Assembly (NCBI RefSeq): GCF_030409335.1
Contig: NZ_JAUFPN010000184.1
Coordinates: 62,001-126,000 of the forward strand
Length of the DNA: 64,000 nucleotides
Direction of reading: 5' to 3'
Source of the DNA: Paeniroseomonas aquatica
Lineage (GTDB): Bacteria; Pseudomonadota; Alphaproteobacteria; Acetobacterales; Acetobacteraceae
Position numbers and translations under genes: made by a program. The notes under the pieces were generated by a model. That model did not search any database and was not told the origin of the DNA. It worked only from the letters and a program-made list of their open reading frames with translations. Shown piece after piece: positions 56,272 through 64,000 of this stretch. The stretch's first letter is position 1. Each line of letters begins with the position of its first letter.

Positions 56272-57071
56272 GTGGGCATCGCCCGCCGCAGGGTGCCGCA
56301 GAGCACCACCATGCGGGCGATCGCATCGCCGCTGAACCGGTCGATCGCCGCCCGCACCGCCGGCCGCTGCGCCTCCGGCAAGGACACCGCCGCTGCCGGG
56401 TGCAGCCCCGCCGCCCGCGATTGCGCCAGCGCCAGTACCTCGGCGATTGTCGCCGGCAGTCCTCCCAGCGGCGCCAGCTGCGCCCAGGCGAGCGCCAGGT
56501 AGGGCGGCCAATGCGCCAGGGTCCGATACATGCTGGCGAGGATCGGCTCCGGCCCGGCGCCGAGGCCGTTCAGCCGCAGCACCAGCGCGGCGGTCTCCGG
56601 CGCCATCGCCTCCAGCCGCAGCAGCGGCGGGAGCGGGATCGCGGCCTCCGGCGGCACCGCCGGGCCGGCCGGGGCCGCCTGGCCCGCGCCGCCATCCAAG
56701 GCCTGACGCAGCACCGCCAGCGCCACCAGCGCCATCGGATTGGTCCGCTCGTAGGCATCCAGCACGGCGGTGATCCGCGCCTGCGCCGTCGCATCCAGCC
56801 CGGCTGCCGCCAGCACCTCCGGCGGGAGCACCGGCACGAGCGGCAGCCGCCGCGCCGCCCGGACCGCCGCCGCTTCCCGCGCGATGCGGCCATCCACGTA
56901 CAGCGGCCGCACCGCCCCCCAGGCCCAGGGCAGCGCCCCGGGGAGGGTGGCGAGGTGCCGCCAGATCAGGTTCACCACGCCGACGCCATAGACCGCGCGG
57001 ATATCGGCAAAGATCGCCGCCGTCTCCCCGGTCGCCGAGGCCTCGGCGACGGCGGCGACCGGGTCGCTCAC
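56268..57071 (-). CDS. DehI-like (haloacid dehalogenase group I family) protein
   Basis: This 267-aa mostly helical protein resembles the DehI family: EASATGETAAIFADIRAVYGV, VVNLIWRHLATLPGALPWAW and a second similar half (ETAALVLRLNGLGAGPEPILASMYRTLAHWPPYLAL) as an internal duplication. DehI acts on D- and L-2-haloacids by activating water with Asp; whether its catalytic residues are kept was not settled. It begins at GTG overlapping the GST stop (GTGA). A dehalogenase/detoxification pair with the GST is possible. Confidence 0.6.
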   Translation of the reverse strand: MSDPVAAVAEASATGETAAIFADIRAVYGVGVVNLIWRHLATLPGALPWAWGAVRPLYVDGRIAREAAAVRAARRLPLVPVLPPEVLAAAGLDATAQARITAVLDAYERTNPMALVALAVLRQALDGGAGQAAPAGPAVPPEAAIPLPPLLRLEAMAPETAALVLRLNGLGAGPEPILASMYRTLAHWPPYLALAWAQLAPLGGLPATIAEVLALAQSRAAGLHPAAAVSLPEAQRPAVRAAIDRFSGDAIARMVVLCGTLRRAMPT

Positions 57072-57757
57072 GCCCCGAAGCTGGGCGCGCTGCGGGCGAG
57101 GCCGCCGAACAGGTCCAGCATCCGCTCCCGCCAGGCGTGCACGGGATCGCCGGCCTCCAGCAGCGGCAGCGGGCTGACGCTGCGCGGCCACATCAGCGTG
57201 CCGAAGGCGGCGAAATCGCCGTAGTCCGGCGCGACGCCGCCGAGGAATGCCTGCCCCCGCAGCACCATCCGCAACGGATGCAACAAGGCGCGGAATTCGG
57301 GCAGCTTCGCCTCCCGCCCCGCGGTCACCTCGGCGAGCTTCATGCCGAAGCGCTTCTCCCGGCTCTCGATGAAATAGGCCGCGTCCGCCGCCCCCAGCAG
57401 CGGCGGGATGTCGGAGACGATGAGCTTGGCCAGCGCCGGCAGCAGCACCGCATCGCACCAGGTGGGGTTAAAGCGCTGGCTCTCGGGCGGCCCCTGGAAC
57501 AGCTTCGGCGCCTCCGGATAGGCCTCGTCGAGGTAGACCGCGATGGCCCAGCTGTCGGTCACCGTGCGGTCGCCGTCCACCAGAACCGGCACCTTGTCGT
57601 AGTGCGCGAAGGCCAGCGCCGCGGTATCGGTGAAGCGCCAGGGCACCACCTCGGCCTCCAGCCCCTTGTGCGCCAGCGCCATGCGGCTGCGCCAGCAATA
57701 GGGGCTGAAGCGCCGTGCCGGATCGGTGCCGCAGAGCTCGTACAGCTGGCGCGCCAT
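57068..57757 (-). CDS. Glutathione S-transferase family protein
   Basis: This 229-aa protein shows the GST thioredoxin-like start RQLYELCGTDPARRFSPYCWRS, the cis-Pro and gamma-Glu site KVPVLVDGDRTVTDSWAIAVYLDEAYP, and a helical C-terminal domain with DYGDFAAFGTLMW. Ser18 in FSPYCWR may activate glutathione. GGGAGAGAG precedes the ATG. It overlaps the DehI-like gene and diverges from an SDR gene. Confidence 0.9.
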   Translation of the reverse strand: MARQLYELCGTDPARRFSPYCWRSRMALAHKGLEAEVVPWRFTDTAALAFAHYDKVPVLVDGDRTVTDSWAIAVYLDEAYPEAPKLFQGPPESQRFNPTWCDAVLLPALAKLIVSDIPPLLGAADAAYFIESREKRFGMKLAEVTAGREAKLPEFRALLHPLRMVLRGQAFLGGVAPDYGDFAAFGTLMWPRSVSPLPLLEAGDPVHAWRERMLDLFGGLARSAPSFGA

Positions 57758-57853
57758 GGCTCTCTCTCCCTCGATGCCGGCGGACGATACCGGCGCCCTT
57801 GGCCAACGCAAGCGCCTCCCCCATAGTCCCGGAAAAGGGGAAGGAAACGCGCC

Positions 57854-58624
57854 ATGGCACATCCGCAGGCCGGCAGGCTCGCTGGCAAGGTCGCCTTCAT
57901 CACCGGCGCCGGCACCGGCATCGGTCGCGCCACCGCCGAACTGTTTGCCCGCGAGGGCGCCCGCGTCGTCATCGCCGAGATCGACGCGTCGAGCGGCGAG
58001 GAGACCGCGCATCGGATCGCTTCCGCCGGCGGCGAGGCCATCGCCATCCCGACCGACGTGCGCGAGGCCGACAGCCTGCAGGCCGCCATCCGCCAGGCCG
58101 TTGCGCATTTCGGCCGGCTCGACGTGCTGCACAACAACGCCGGCGGTTCCACCTTGCAGGACTCCGACGTGGTGAATGCGCCGATCGAGGAATTCTGGCG
58201 GGCGATCACGCTGGACCTCTTCGGCACCTTCCTCGGCTGCCGCTTCGGCATCCCGGAGCTCATCCGCTCTGGCGGTGGCGCGGTCATCAACATGGCCTCG
58301 GTCGTCGCGCTGATGGGCTTCCCCGGGCGGGACTGCTACACCGCGGCCAAGGGCGGCATCGCCGCGCTGACCCGCTCGCTGGCGGTGGAATACGCGCCGC
58401 AGAAGGTGCGGGTGAATGCCATCGCCCCCTGCGTGACCCTGACGGATCGCGTCAACGGCCTGCTCGCCGGCAACGAGGGCGTGCGCAAGGTGGCCGAGGC
58501 GCATCTGCTCGGCCTCGGCCAGCCGATGGATATGGCACAGGCGGCGCTCTACCTCGCCTCCGACGAAAGCCGGATCATCACCGGCCATATCCTGCCGGTC
58601 GACAGCGGCATCGTCACCGCCTGA
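57854..58624 (+). CDS. Short-chain dehydrogenase/reductase (SDR)
   Basis: This 256-aa classical SDR has TGAGTGIG, NNAGGS, MASVVALMG and the catalytic Tyr162/Lys166 in CYTAAKGG. An acidic residue after the second strand (IAEIDASS) favours NAD(H). AAGGAAA precedes the ATG. It runs with the beta-hydroxyacid dehydrogenase gene 13 bases later, so the two may oxidise successive intermediates of one pathway; the substrate is not known. Confidence 0.93.
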   Translation: MAHPQAGRLAGKVAFITGAGTGIGRATAELFAREGARVVIAEIDASSGEETAHRIASAGGEAIAIPTDVREADSLQAAIRQAVAHFGRLDVLHNNAGGSTLQDSDVVNAPIEEFWRAITLDLFGTFLGCRFGIPELIRSGGGAVINMASVVALMGFPGRDCYTAAKGGIAALTRSLAVEYAPQKVRVNAIAPCVTLTDRVNGLLAGNEGVRKVAEAHLLGLGQPMDMAQAALYLASDESRIITGHILPVDSGIVTA

Positions 58625-58637
58625 ACAGGAGCCTCCC

Positions 58638-59540
58638 ATGGCCAATACCACGCATATCGGCTTCATCGGCCTCGGCCAGATGGGCGCGCCCATGGCCGAA
58701 CGGCTGCTCGCCGAGGATGTGACGCTCCATGTCCACGATCCGCGGCCGGAGGCGATGGCACCCTTCGTCGCCCGCGGCGCCATCGCCTGCGCCAGCCCGC
58801 GGGCGGTCGCCGATGCGGCGGCGGTGATCTTCGCCTGCCTGCCCAACGGCAAGGTCAGCCAGGCCGTCGCCTCCGGCGCGGAGGGAATCATCGGCGGCGG
58901 CGCGGTCCGCCTCTACGCGGAGATGTCCACCATCGGCAAATCCACCGTCGCCGGCATCGCCGCGACGCTGGCGGAACGCGGCATCGCCATGGTCGATGCG
59001 CCGATCAGCGGCGGCCCCGCCGGCGCCCGCAACGGGACACTCGCCATGCTCGCCGCCGGCGCCCCGGCCGCGGTGGAGGCGCTGCGCCCTTGGCTGCTGC
59101 GCATCGGCCGCCAGGTCTTCGTCCTAGGCGAGCAGCCGGGCCAGGCGCAGGTGATGAAGCTGGTGAACAACCTGATCTTCGCCGCCAACATGGTCTCGGC
59201 GCTGGAAGGCCTGTCGCTCGGCGCCAAGGCGGGCCTCGATGCCGATACCATGCTCGAGATGCTGAACGCCGGCACCGGCCGCAGCATGGTCAGCGAGCAT
59301 ATCATGCCGGAGGTGCTCTCCCGCCGCTTCGCCTTCGGCGCCACCATCGCGGTGGTGGACAAGGATGTCTCGCTGGGCCTGGCCGAGGCTGCGGCGCTGG
59401 ATGTCCCGATGTGGGGGCTGGAACAGGCCGCCAGGGTCTGGCGCTTCGCCGCCAGCCAGGGCGCCGGGGCTGACGACATCTCCGAACTGGCCCGGGTGAT
59501 GGAACGCTGGGCGGGGGCCGAGATCCGCAGCGGGGACTAG
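58638..59540 (+). CDS. NAD(P)-dependent beta-hydroxyacid dehydrogenase (3-hydroxyisobutyrate dehydrogenase-like)
   Basis: This 300-residue protein has IGFIGLGQMGAPMA, the substrate loop DAPISGGPAGARNGTL and catalytic Lys174 in KLVNNLIFA, so it belongs to the HIBADH/tartronate-semialdehyde-reductase family. AGGAG precedes the ATG. It follows the SDR gene. The stop shares a CTAG with the convergent glycosyltransferase-9 gene. The identity of the hydroxyacid is unknown. Confidence 0.93.
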   Translation: MANTTHIGFIGLGQMGAPMAERLLAEDVTLHVHDPRPEAMAPFVARGAIACASPRAVADAAAVIFACLPNGKVSQAVASGAEGIIGGGAVRLYAEMSTIGKSTVAGIAATLAERGIAMVDAPISGGPAGARNGTLAMLAAGAPAAVEALRPWLLRIGRQVFVLGEQPGQAQVMKLVNNLIFAANMVSALEGLSLGAKAGLDADTMLEMLNAGTGRSMVSEHIMPEVLSRRFAFGATIAVVDKDVSLGLAEAAALDVPMWGLEQAARVWRFAASQGAGADDISELARVMERWAGAEIRSGD

Positions 59541-60442
59541 GCCGTGACCAGCGCTGCCAGCGCGGCGCGCACCTCGGCCACCTCCAGCCCCGCCAGCGGC
59601 GCGTGGCGCAGCACCGCCACCGCCCGGCCGCGCGGGGCGCAGAGCGCCGGGTCGCTGTCGTCACCGAACAGCGCCAGGGTCGGGCAGCCGGCGGCGGCGA
59701 TCAGATGCGTCGGTCCGGTGTCGTTGCCGATGGCGAAGGCCGCCCGCCGGGCCACCGCGCCCAGCTGCACCAGGCTGGTCCGCCCGGTCAGGTCGATGCA
59801 GCCCGGCATCGCCGTGGCCAATGCCGCCTCCGCCCTGCTTCCCACCACCGCCACCGGCAGGCCGAGCCCGGCCGCCAGCGCCGCGAAACCCTCCACCGGC
59901 CAGCGCTTGCCCGGCCGCCCCGGCGAGGCGCCCGGCACCAGCAGGGCGAAGCGCGCCGGCAGGCCGAGGCCGGCGATGTCGTCTTCCAGCCAGTCCAGTG
60001 CCGGCGCGGGGAATTCGGTGATCCCGGCGACCTCCAGCTGTTCCCGCTGCCGTTCCACCGTATGCAGCAGGTCCCGCCCCGGATTGGCATGCGGGTGGCT
60101 CGCCCCGGGGGCGATGCCGGACCATTCGACCCGGCCGGGCAGGAGGCTGCGGTAGCGCGAGGAGCGCGCCGAGGTCTGCAGGTCGTAGACCCTGGCGAAG
60201 CCCGCCCCGCGCAGCCGCCGCGCCAGCCGCCACACCGCGCCGAGGCTCGTCCAGGCCGGCCGCCCATCCTCCCACACGTCATCGAACCAGGGGCTGCGCC
60301 GGGCCAGCGGCGCATAGGGCGGCGTGGTCAGCAGGGTAATGTGCGCGCCGGGATGATGCGCCCGGATGGCAGCGAAGGGCCCGAAGGCCTGCACGAAATC
60401 GCCGAGGGCGGCGAGCTTGATGACGAGGATGCGTTCGGTCAC
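59537..60442 (-). CDS. Glycosyltransferase family 9 (heptosyltransferase-like)
   Basis: This 301-aa protein has the GT9 pattern: RILVIKLAALGDFVQAFGP at the start, FALLVPGASPGRPGKRWP, and FAIGNDTGPTHLIAAAGCPTLALFG, the nucleotide-sugar site. It likely adds a heptose or similar sugar to lipopolysaccharide core on the inner membrane. It starts at GTG, overlapping the TGA of a 26-codon relic ORF created by a duplication of its own 5' end. It follows the GT4 gene. Confidence 0.9.
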   Translation of the reverse strand: MTERILVIKLAALGDFVQAFGPFAAIRAHHPGAHITLLTTPPYAPLARRSPWFDDVWEDGRPAWTSLGAVWRLARRLRGAGFARVYDLQTSARSSRYRSLLPGRVEWSGIAPGASHPHANPGRDLLHTVERQREQLEVAGITEFPAPALDWLEDDIAGLGLPARFALLVPGASPGRPGKRWPVEGFAALAAGLGLPVAVVGSRAEAALATAMPGCIDLTGRTSLVQLGAVARRAAFAIGNDTGPTHLIAAAGCPTLALFGDDSDPALCAPRGRAVAVLRHAPLAGLEVAEVRAALAALVTA

Positions 60443-60519
60443 GCCGCCCTCGGCCTGTTATGGGCGCGGCTCCGCCGCGGGAGGGCAGCGAGCTTGATGA
60501 CGAGAATACGTTCGGTCAC
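60404..60519 (-). repeat. 39-bp imperfect direct repeat duplicating the GT9 gene start
   Basis: Copies at 60404-60442 and 60481-60519 match at 36 of 39 positions, all three differences being G/A transitions, with a 77-base offset. The outer copy still overlaps the GT4 stop as GTGA and encodes the first 13 residues of the glycosyltransferase. It then runs to a TGA at 60439-60441 that overlaps the GTG now in use. A small tandem duplication best explains it. Confidence 0.85.
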
Positions 60520-61634
60520 ACCAATTCCCGATAGACCGCCAAGGTCGCGTCCTGCATCGCCCGCGTGCTGTAGCACGCCAGCACATGCGCCCGCGCCGCC
60601 GCGCCGATCGCCGCGCGCGCCGCGTCCGGCATCGCCAGCACCCGGCCCAGCGCCGCGGCCAGGGCCGCCGCATCGCCCGGCGGCACCCGCCAGCCGGTGA
60701 CGCCCTCCGCCACCGTCTCGCGCGGCCCGCCGAGATCGGCCGCCACCACCGCGCGGCCCATCGCCTGCGCCTCGATCACCGTGCGGCCGAAGGCCTCGGC
60801 ATCGGTCGAGGCATGCACCACCACATCCGCCAGCAGCAGCGCCGAGGCCATGTCGTCGACATGGCCGACCAGCCGTAGCCGCCCCGCCACGCCCAACGCC
60901 TCGGCCCGCGCCGTCAGCTCCGCCCGGAAGGCCGAGCCGCCATCGCCGACCAGCACCGCCATGGCATCGCCGCCGAGCTTCGCCAGCGCCTCGACCAGCA
61001 CCAGCTGGCCCTTCCAGCGGGTCAGCCGGCCCGGCAGCATCACCACCGGGCGGCCCTCCGGCAGGTGCCATTCCTCGCGCAGCGCCGCCAGCCGCTCCGC
61101 CGGCACCAACCCCGGGTCGAAGCGCCGCGGATCGACGCCGCGCGGGATGATGCGGATGCGCGCGGGGTCGGTGCCATGCGCCGCCCGCAGGTGGGCCGCG
61201 ATGTGCTCGCTGATGGCGATCACTCGCTCGCCCCGCGCCATGACCGAATTGTACCAGCGCTTGCCGGGATAACCGGCGTTGTAGGTGCCGTGATAGGTGG
61301 TGACGAAATGCGCCCCCGTCCGCCGCGCCGCCAGCAGCGCCGACCAGGCCGGCGCCCTAGAGCGCGCATGGATGATCGAGACCTTCTCCACCGTCACCAG
61401 CTTCACCAGCGATGCCGCGTTGCGCCAGACGCCAAGCGGCGATTTCGCCTTCAGCGGCAGGGTCACGTGGCGCGCGCCCAGCCGTTCCAGCCGCCCGACC
61501 AGCGGCCCGCCGGCCGAGGCGACCAGCGCCCGGCCGCCGGCGCCGACGATCGCCTCGGCGATCTCCAGCGTCCCCCGCTCCACCCCGCCCGAGACCAGGG
61601 CGGGCAGCACCTGCAACACCGTCGGGAAGCTCAT
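60516..61634 (-). CDS. Glycosyltransferase family 4
   Basis: This 372-aa GT-B enzyme has the N-terminal LPALVSGGVERGTLE, the acceptor-domain Arg/His region IIHARSRAPAW and TTYHGTYN. The donor motifs are IPRGVDPRRFDPG, LPGRLTRWKGQ and the ExxxxxE-type HASTDAEAFGRTVIEAQAMGRAVVA. It transfers a sugar with retention, probably to LPS core or an exopolysaccharide. Its ATG overlaps the Ldh-like gene stop (ATGA), and its own stop overlaps the relic GT9 start. Confidence 0.93.
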   Translation of the reverse strand: MSFPTVLQVLPALVSGGVERGTLEIAEAIVGAGGRALVASAGGPLVGRLERLGARHVTLPLKAKSPLGVWRNAASLVKLVTVEKVSIIHARSRAPAWSALLAARRTGAHFVTTYHGTYNAGYPGKRWYNSVMARGERVIAISEHIAAHLRAAHGTDPARIRIIPRGVDPRRFDPGLVPAERLAALREEWHLPEGRPVVMLPGRLTRWKGQLVLVEALAKLGGDAMAVLVGDGGSAFRAELTARAEALGVAGRLRLVGHVDDMASALLLADVVVHASTDAEAFGRTVIEAQAMGRAVVAADLGGPRETVAEGVTGWRVPPGDAAALAAALGRVLAMPDAARAAIGAAARAHVLACYSTRAMQDATLAVYRELV

Positions 61635-62686
61635 GCGGGAAGCGGCACCGGCGCGGCGATCCCGGCCGCCTGGGCGCGCGCCGCCAGCATCGGCGGGATG
61701 GAGGGGTGCAGCGCCACGCCCTCAGCCAAGGCCGCGCTGCGGCGCTGCCAGGCGCGTTCCCCGGGCAGGCGCGGCGCCGGGCCGCCCTTGACCGGCGGGT
61801 TCGTGTGCACCGCATCGGCCATCCAGCCGCTTTCGCGGAGGAAGCCCTCGGTGCCGCCGAAGCGGGCCGGGTCGATCACCAGCACCAGCACGTTGGCGCC
61901 CCAGCCGCCGGGATTCTCCGCCCGGCCCTGGCCGGAAAGCCCGGAGGTCAGCGCCTCCACCAGCAGCCCCAGGCCGAAGCCCTTGTGCCCCGCCGCCATG
62001 CCGCCCAGCGGCAGCAGGGTGCCGGCCGGGTCGGTGAAGAAGGCATTGGGGTCCGCGGTCGGCGCGCCCTCCGCGTCCAGCAGGGCATCGAAGGGGAAGC
62101 GCGTCCCCTCCCCCCGCCGCCGCGCCGTCATCCCATTGGTGGTGATGGACATCGAGACGTCGATCATCACAGGCCCGTCCTTGCCCGGCCAGCCGGCCGC
62201 CAGCGGGTTCGGCGTGATCACCCGCCGCGTGCCGCCCCAGGGCGCGACCGAGGCCGTCGCCGGGTCCGAGGACCAGACCTGCATCACCTGCCCCCGCTCC
62301 ACCACCCGCGGCAGATAGGCGGCCAAGCAGCCGATATGATGGCAGCGGCGGATCGAGACCGCCGCCAAGCCAAACACAGCCGCCCGGGCCGAGGCCAGAT
62401 CCCCCGCCTGCCGCACCAGCCAGGGCCCCGGCAACTTGCGGCCGTCCCAGGTCTCGACGACGGGCGTGCCGGACAGCACCTCCGGCTCCCCCTGCCCCAG
62501 CATGTCGCCGCTGGCCAGGCCATCGAGGTAGGGCGGCAGCAGCGCCAGCCCATGGGTGTCGTGGCCCATCAGGTCGCCCTCGACCAACACCTCGGCGACG
62601 GTGGCGGCCTTGGCCGGCTCCATGCCGCCGGCTTCGAACAGGGCGGCGGCGAAGCCGGTCAGGGCGGCAGGGGCGTAGCGGGTCAT
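61631..62686 (-). CDS. Ldh-family (malate/L-lactate/ureidoglycolate) dehydrogenase
   Basis: This 351-residue protein belongs to the Rossmann-less malate/L-sulfolactate dehydrogenase family: GHDTHGLALLPPYLD with the catalytic His, VRRCHHIGCLAAYLP, PNPLAAGWP and GHKGFGLGLLVEALTSGLSG. It reduces 2-keto acids or delta1-piperideine-2-carboxylate with NAD(P)H. It is the first gene of a group ending in two glycosyltransferases; the metabolic link is unclear. It diverges from an alpha/beta-hydrolase gene. Confidence 0.92.
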   Translation of the reverse strand: MTRYAPAALTGFAAALFEAGGMEPAKAATVAEVLVEGDLMGHDTHGLALLPPYLDGLASGDMLGQGEPEVLSGTPVVETWDGRKLPGPWLVRQAGDLASARAAVFGLAAVSIRRCHHIGCLAAYLPRVVERGQVMQVWSSDPATASVAPWGGTRRVITPNPLAAGWPGKDGPVMIDVSMSITTNGMTARRRGEGTRFPFDALLDAEGAPTADPNAFFTDPAGTLLPLGGMAAGHKGFGLGLLVEALTSGLSGQGRAENPGGWGANVLVLVIDPARFGGTEGFLRESGWMADAVHTNPPVKGGPAPRLPGERAWQRRSAALAEGVALHPSIPPMLAARAQAAGIAAPVPLPA

Positions 62687-62782
62687 GCGGGCCTCGGCGA
62701 GGGTGGGGGTCGTTCGTCGACCGCGCCCCCGGTTTCGTCAAGCCAAGCCGGGTGTAGGATCGGCCCGGGGGAGACCAAGCGG

Positions 62783-64000
62783 ATGATCGAGGACGCCATT
62801 GCGGCCCGTTGGCAACAGGCGGCGGCGGAGGATGCGGTGCTGGCCCGCTGGTGCCGCGGCGCCGCGGCGCGCTGCGTCATCCGGATCGGCGGCCGCGCGC
62901 TGGCCTTCCCCCTCGGCGCCGGCGGCCCGGAGTTCAGCCTCTCGGCCCCCAAGGCGGTCTGGGACAAGGTCCTGCAGCCGATCCCGCCGCGGCACCACCA
63001 TTCGATCTTCGCGCTGCGGATGCGGGTGCCGGAATTCGTCCTCGGCGGCGATGAGCTGGCCTTCATCCAGCACTGCCGCCCGGCCCGCCGCCTGCTCGAG
63101 ATCGGCCGCTGGATCCGCGCCGGGAACGCCGGCCCTACCCCCGCCAGCCTGCGCCCGGCCCTGGCGGAGCCCCCGCCCGCCGAGATCACCGGCCGCTACC
63201 TCCCCGTCCATGCCGATGGCACCGACTGGCGGATCCATGCCGAGAGCGCCGGCACCGGCCGCGACCTGCTCTGCCTGCATACCGCCGGCGCCGATGGCCG
63301 CCAGTTCCACCGGCTGATGGCCGATCCGCGCCTCACCCGTGACTGGCGGCTGACCGCCTTCGATCTGCCCTGGCACGGCAAGTCCCCGCCGCCTCCTGGG
63401 TCGCAGCCGGGCGACTGGCGGCTGACGACGGACCGCTACGTCGAGATCATCATGGGCGTCATCCGCGCCGCCGGGCTGCACCGGCCCGTGGTGCTCGGCG
63501 CCTCCATGTCCGGCGAGATCTGCTTGGAACTGGCTCTCCGCCACCCGGAGGCCTTCGGCGGCATCATCGCCTGCGAGGCCAGCGCCCATATCGAGGGCCG
63601 CAAGACGGGCTGGGCCGAGCACCCGCAGGTCGACCAGATGGTCTTCACCCCCGAATGGATCGAGGGGCTGGTGGCCCCCCAAAGCCCGGCCGCCTGCGCC
63701 ACCGACGTCTGGTGGCACTACAGCCAGGGCGGCCACGCCACCTTCGCCCGCGACATCGATTTCTACAGCGGCGAATGGGACGCCCGCGACCGCGTCCACC
63801 GCATCGACACACGCCGCTGCCCGCTGTTCATGCTGACCGGCGAATACGACTATTCCTGCACCGCAGAGCATTCCGCGGCGACAGCCGCGCTCATCCCCGG
63901 CGCGCGCTTCGCCATGATGCCGGGGATCGGGCACTTCCCCTTCGCCGAGAACCCGCCGCTCTTCGCCCGGCACCTGCTGCCGGTGCTGGACGAGTTGCGC
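62783..64000 (+). CDS. Alpha/beta hydrolase, partial (3' end beyond right edge)
   Basis: The frame is open for 406 codons from the ATG at 62783 to the window edge, so the stop lies outside. A 130-residue N-terminal extension, unlike usual hydrolases, precedes the fold. Motifs include LLCLHTAGADGRQF (oxyanion loop), FDLPWHGKSP, the nucleophile elbow GASMSGE (Ser241, with Ser where a Gly is common), LTGEYDYS with the acid, and GIGHFPFAENP with the catalytic His. It resembles C-C bond hydrolases and esterases; the substrate is unknown. GGGGGAG precedes the ATG. Confidence 0.85.
   Translation, partial: MIEDAIAARWQQAAAEDAVLARWCRGAAARCVIRIGGRALAFPLGAGGPEFSLSAPKAVWDKVLQPIPPRHHHSIFALRMRVPEFVLGGDELAFIQHCRPARRLLEIGRWIRAGNAGPTPASLRPALAEPPPAEITGRYLPVHADGTDWRIHAESAGTGRDLLCLHTAGADGRQFHRLMADPRLTRDWRLTAFDLPWHGKSPPPPGSQPGDWRLTTDRYVEIIMGVIRAAGLHRPVVLGASMSGEICLELALRHPEAFGGIIACEASAHIEGRKTGWAEHPQVDQMVFTPEWIEGLVAPQSPAACATDVWWHYSQGGHATFARDIDFYSGEWDARDRVHRIDTRRCPLFMLTGEYDYSCTAEHSAATAALIPGARFAMMPGIGHFPFAENPPLFARHLLPVLDELR

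Overview
This is a contiguous, gene-dense piece of a very GC-rich (about 70% by eye) bacterial chromosome. The codon bias (GCC, CTG, CGG) points to the Alphaproteobacteria. So do the purS-purQ-purL / bolA / CGFS-glutaredoxin arrangement, the many tripartite-tricarboxylate-type (Bug) binding proteins and the abundant family III CoA-transferases. The best guess is Acetobacteraceae, Roseomonas-like; no rRNA or taxonomic marker fixes the genus. I found no insertion sequence, prophage or CRISPR array, and no gene-free stretch longer than 300 bases.

Layout. (1) 1-12.6 kb, minus strand, is a long, mostly overlapping run of catabolic genes. It holds a membrane protein, an NTF2-like protein, a CoA-transferase with homogentisate dioxygenase, and then a CitE-like lyase / family III CoA-transferase / MaoC-type hydratase trio with a complete TRAP transporter. 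That trio plus transporter resembles known itaconate (C5-dicarboxylate) degradation loci. A Bug protein, a class V aminotransferase-like protein, a maleate-isomerase-like protein and an NMT1-type binding protein complete the run. (2) 12.6-20 kb holds a divergent 6-phosphogluconate-dehydrogenase-like gene, a degenerate histidine-kinase-like protein and rpmB with a clear intrinsic terminator. It continues with an SDR, an NMT1-type ABC importer with an amidohydrolase, and a second NTF2-like gene. (3) 20-22 kb: ilvD and tRNA-Tyr(GTA). (4) 22.1-33 kb is the least ordinary stretch: a PhcB-like methyltransferase with an unknown partner, an animal-type heme peroxidase with an unknown 140-aa partner, a SARP/BTAD-TPR regulator, a YcaO-domain protein and a large Ig-like/RTX secreted protein. 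The methyltransferase and peroxidase diverge from a spacer carrying an 18-bp inverted repeat made of 11-bp-spaced CGTGA half-sites.

(5) 33-42 kb is housekeeping: an NRDE protein, purC-purS-(small membrane protein)-purQ, a triple-LCCL OmpA-family protein on the other strand, then purL-bolA-grxD and a AAA+ ATPase. (6) 42-51.9 kb: glutamine-dependent NAD synthetase, an isochorismatase-like hydrolase, then a tightly coupled minus-strand operon (CitE-like, CoA-transferase III, flavin monooxygenase, Bug protein, AtuA-like, DUF4387) with a divergent LysR regulator. (7) 52-64 kb: an NHL-repeat protein with a LysR-type box upstream, a DUF1499 lipoprotein, an ABC-F ATPase, a lipoprotein esterase, a DehI-like/GST pair, an SDR and a 3-hydroxyisobutyrate-dehydrogenase-like enzyme, two glycosyltransferases, an Ldh-family dehydrogenase and an alpha/beta hydrolase cut by the right edge.

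Themes: catabolic units are tightly packed, with ATGA/GTGA/TGATG coupling, and typically pair a periplasmic binding protein with CoA-ester chemistry. Four of the seven convergent gene pairs share a CTAG that supplies both stop codons. All functions are read from motifs and context; no database search was possible.
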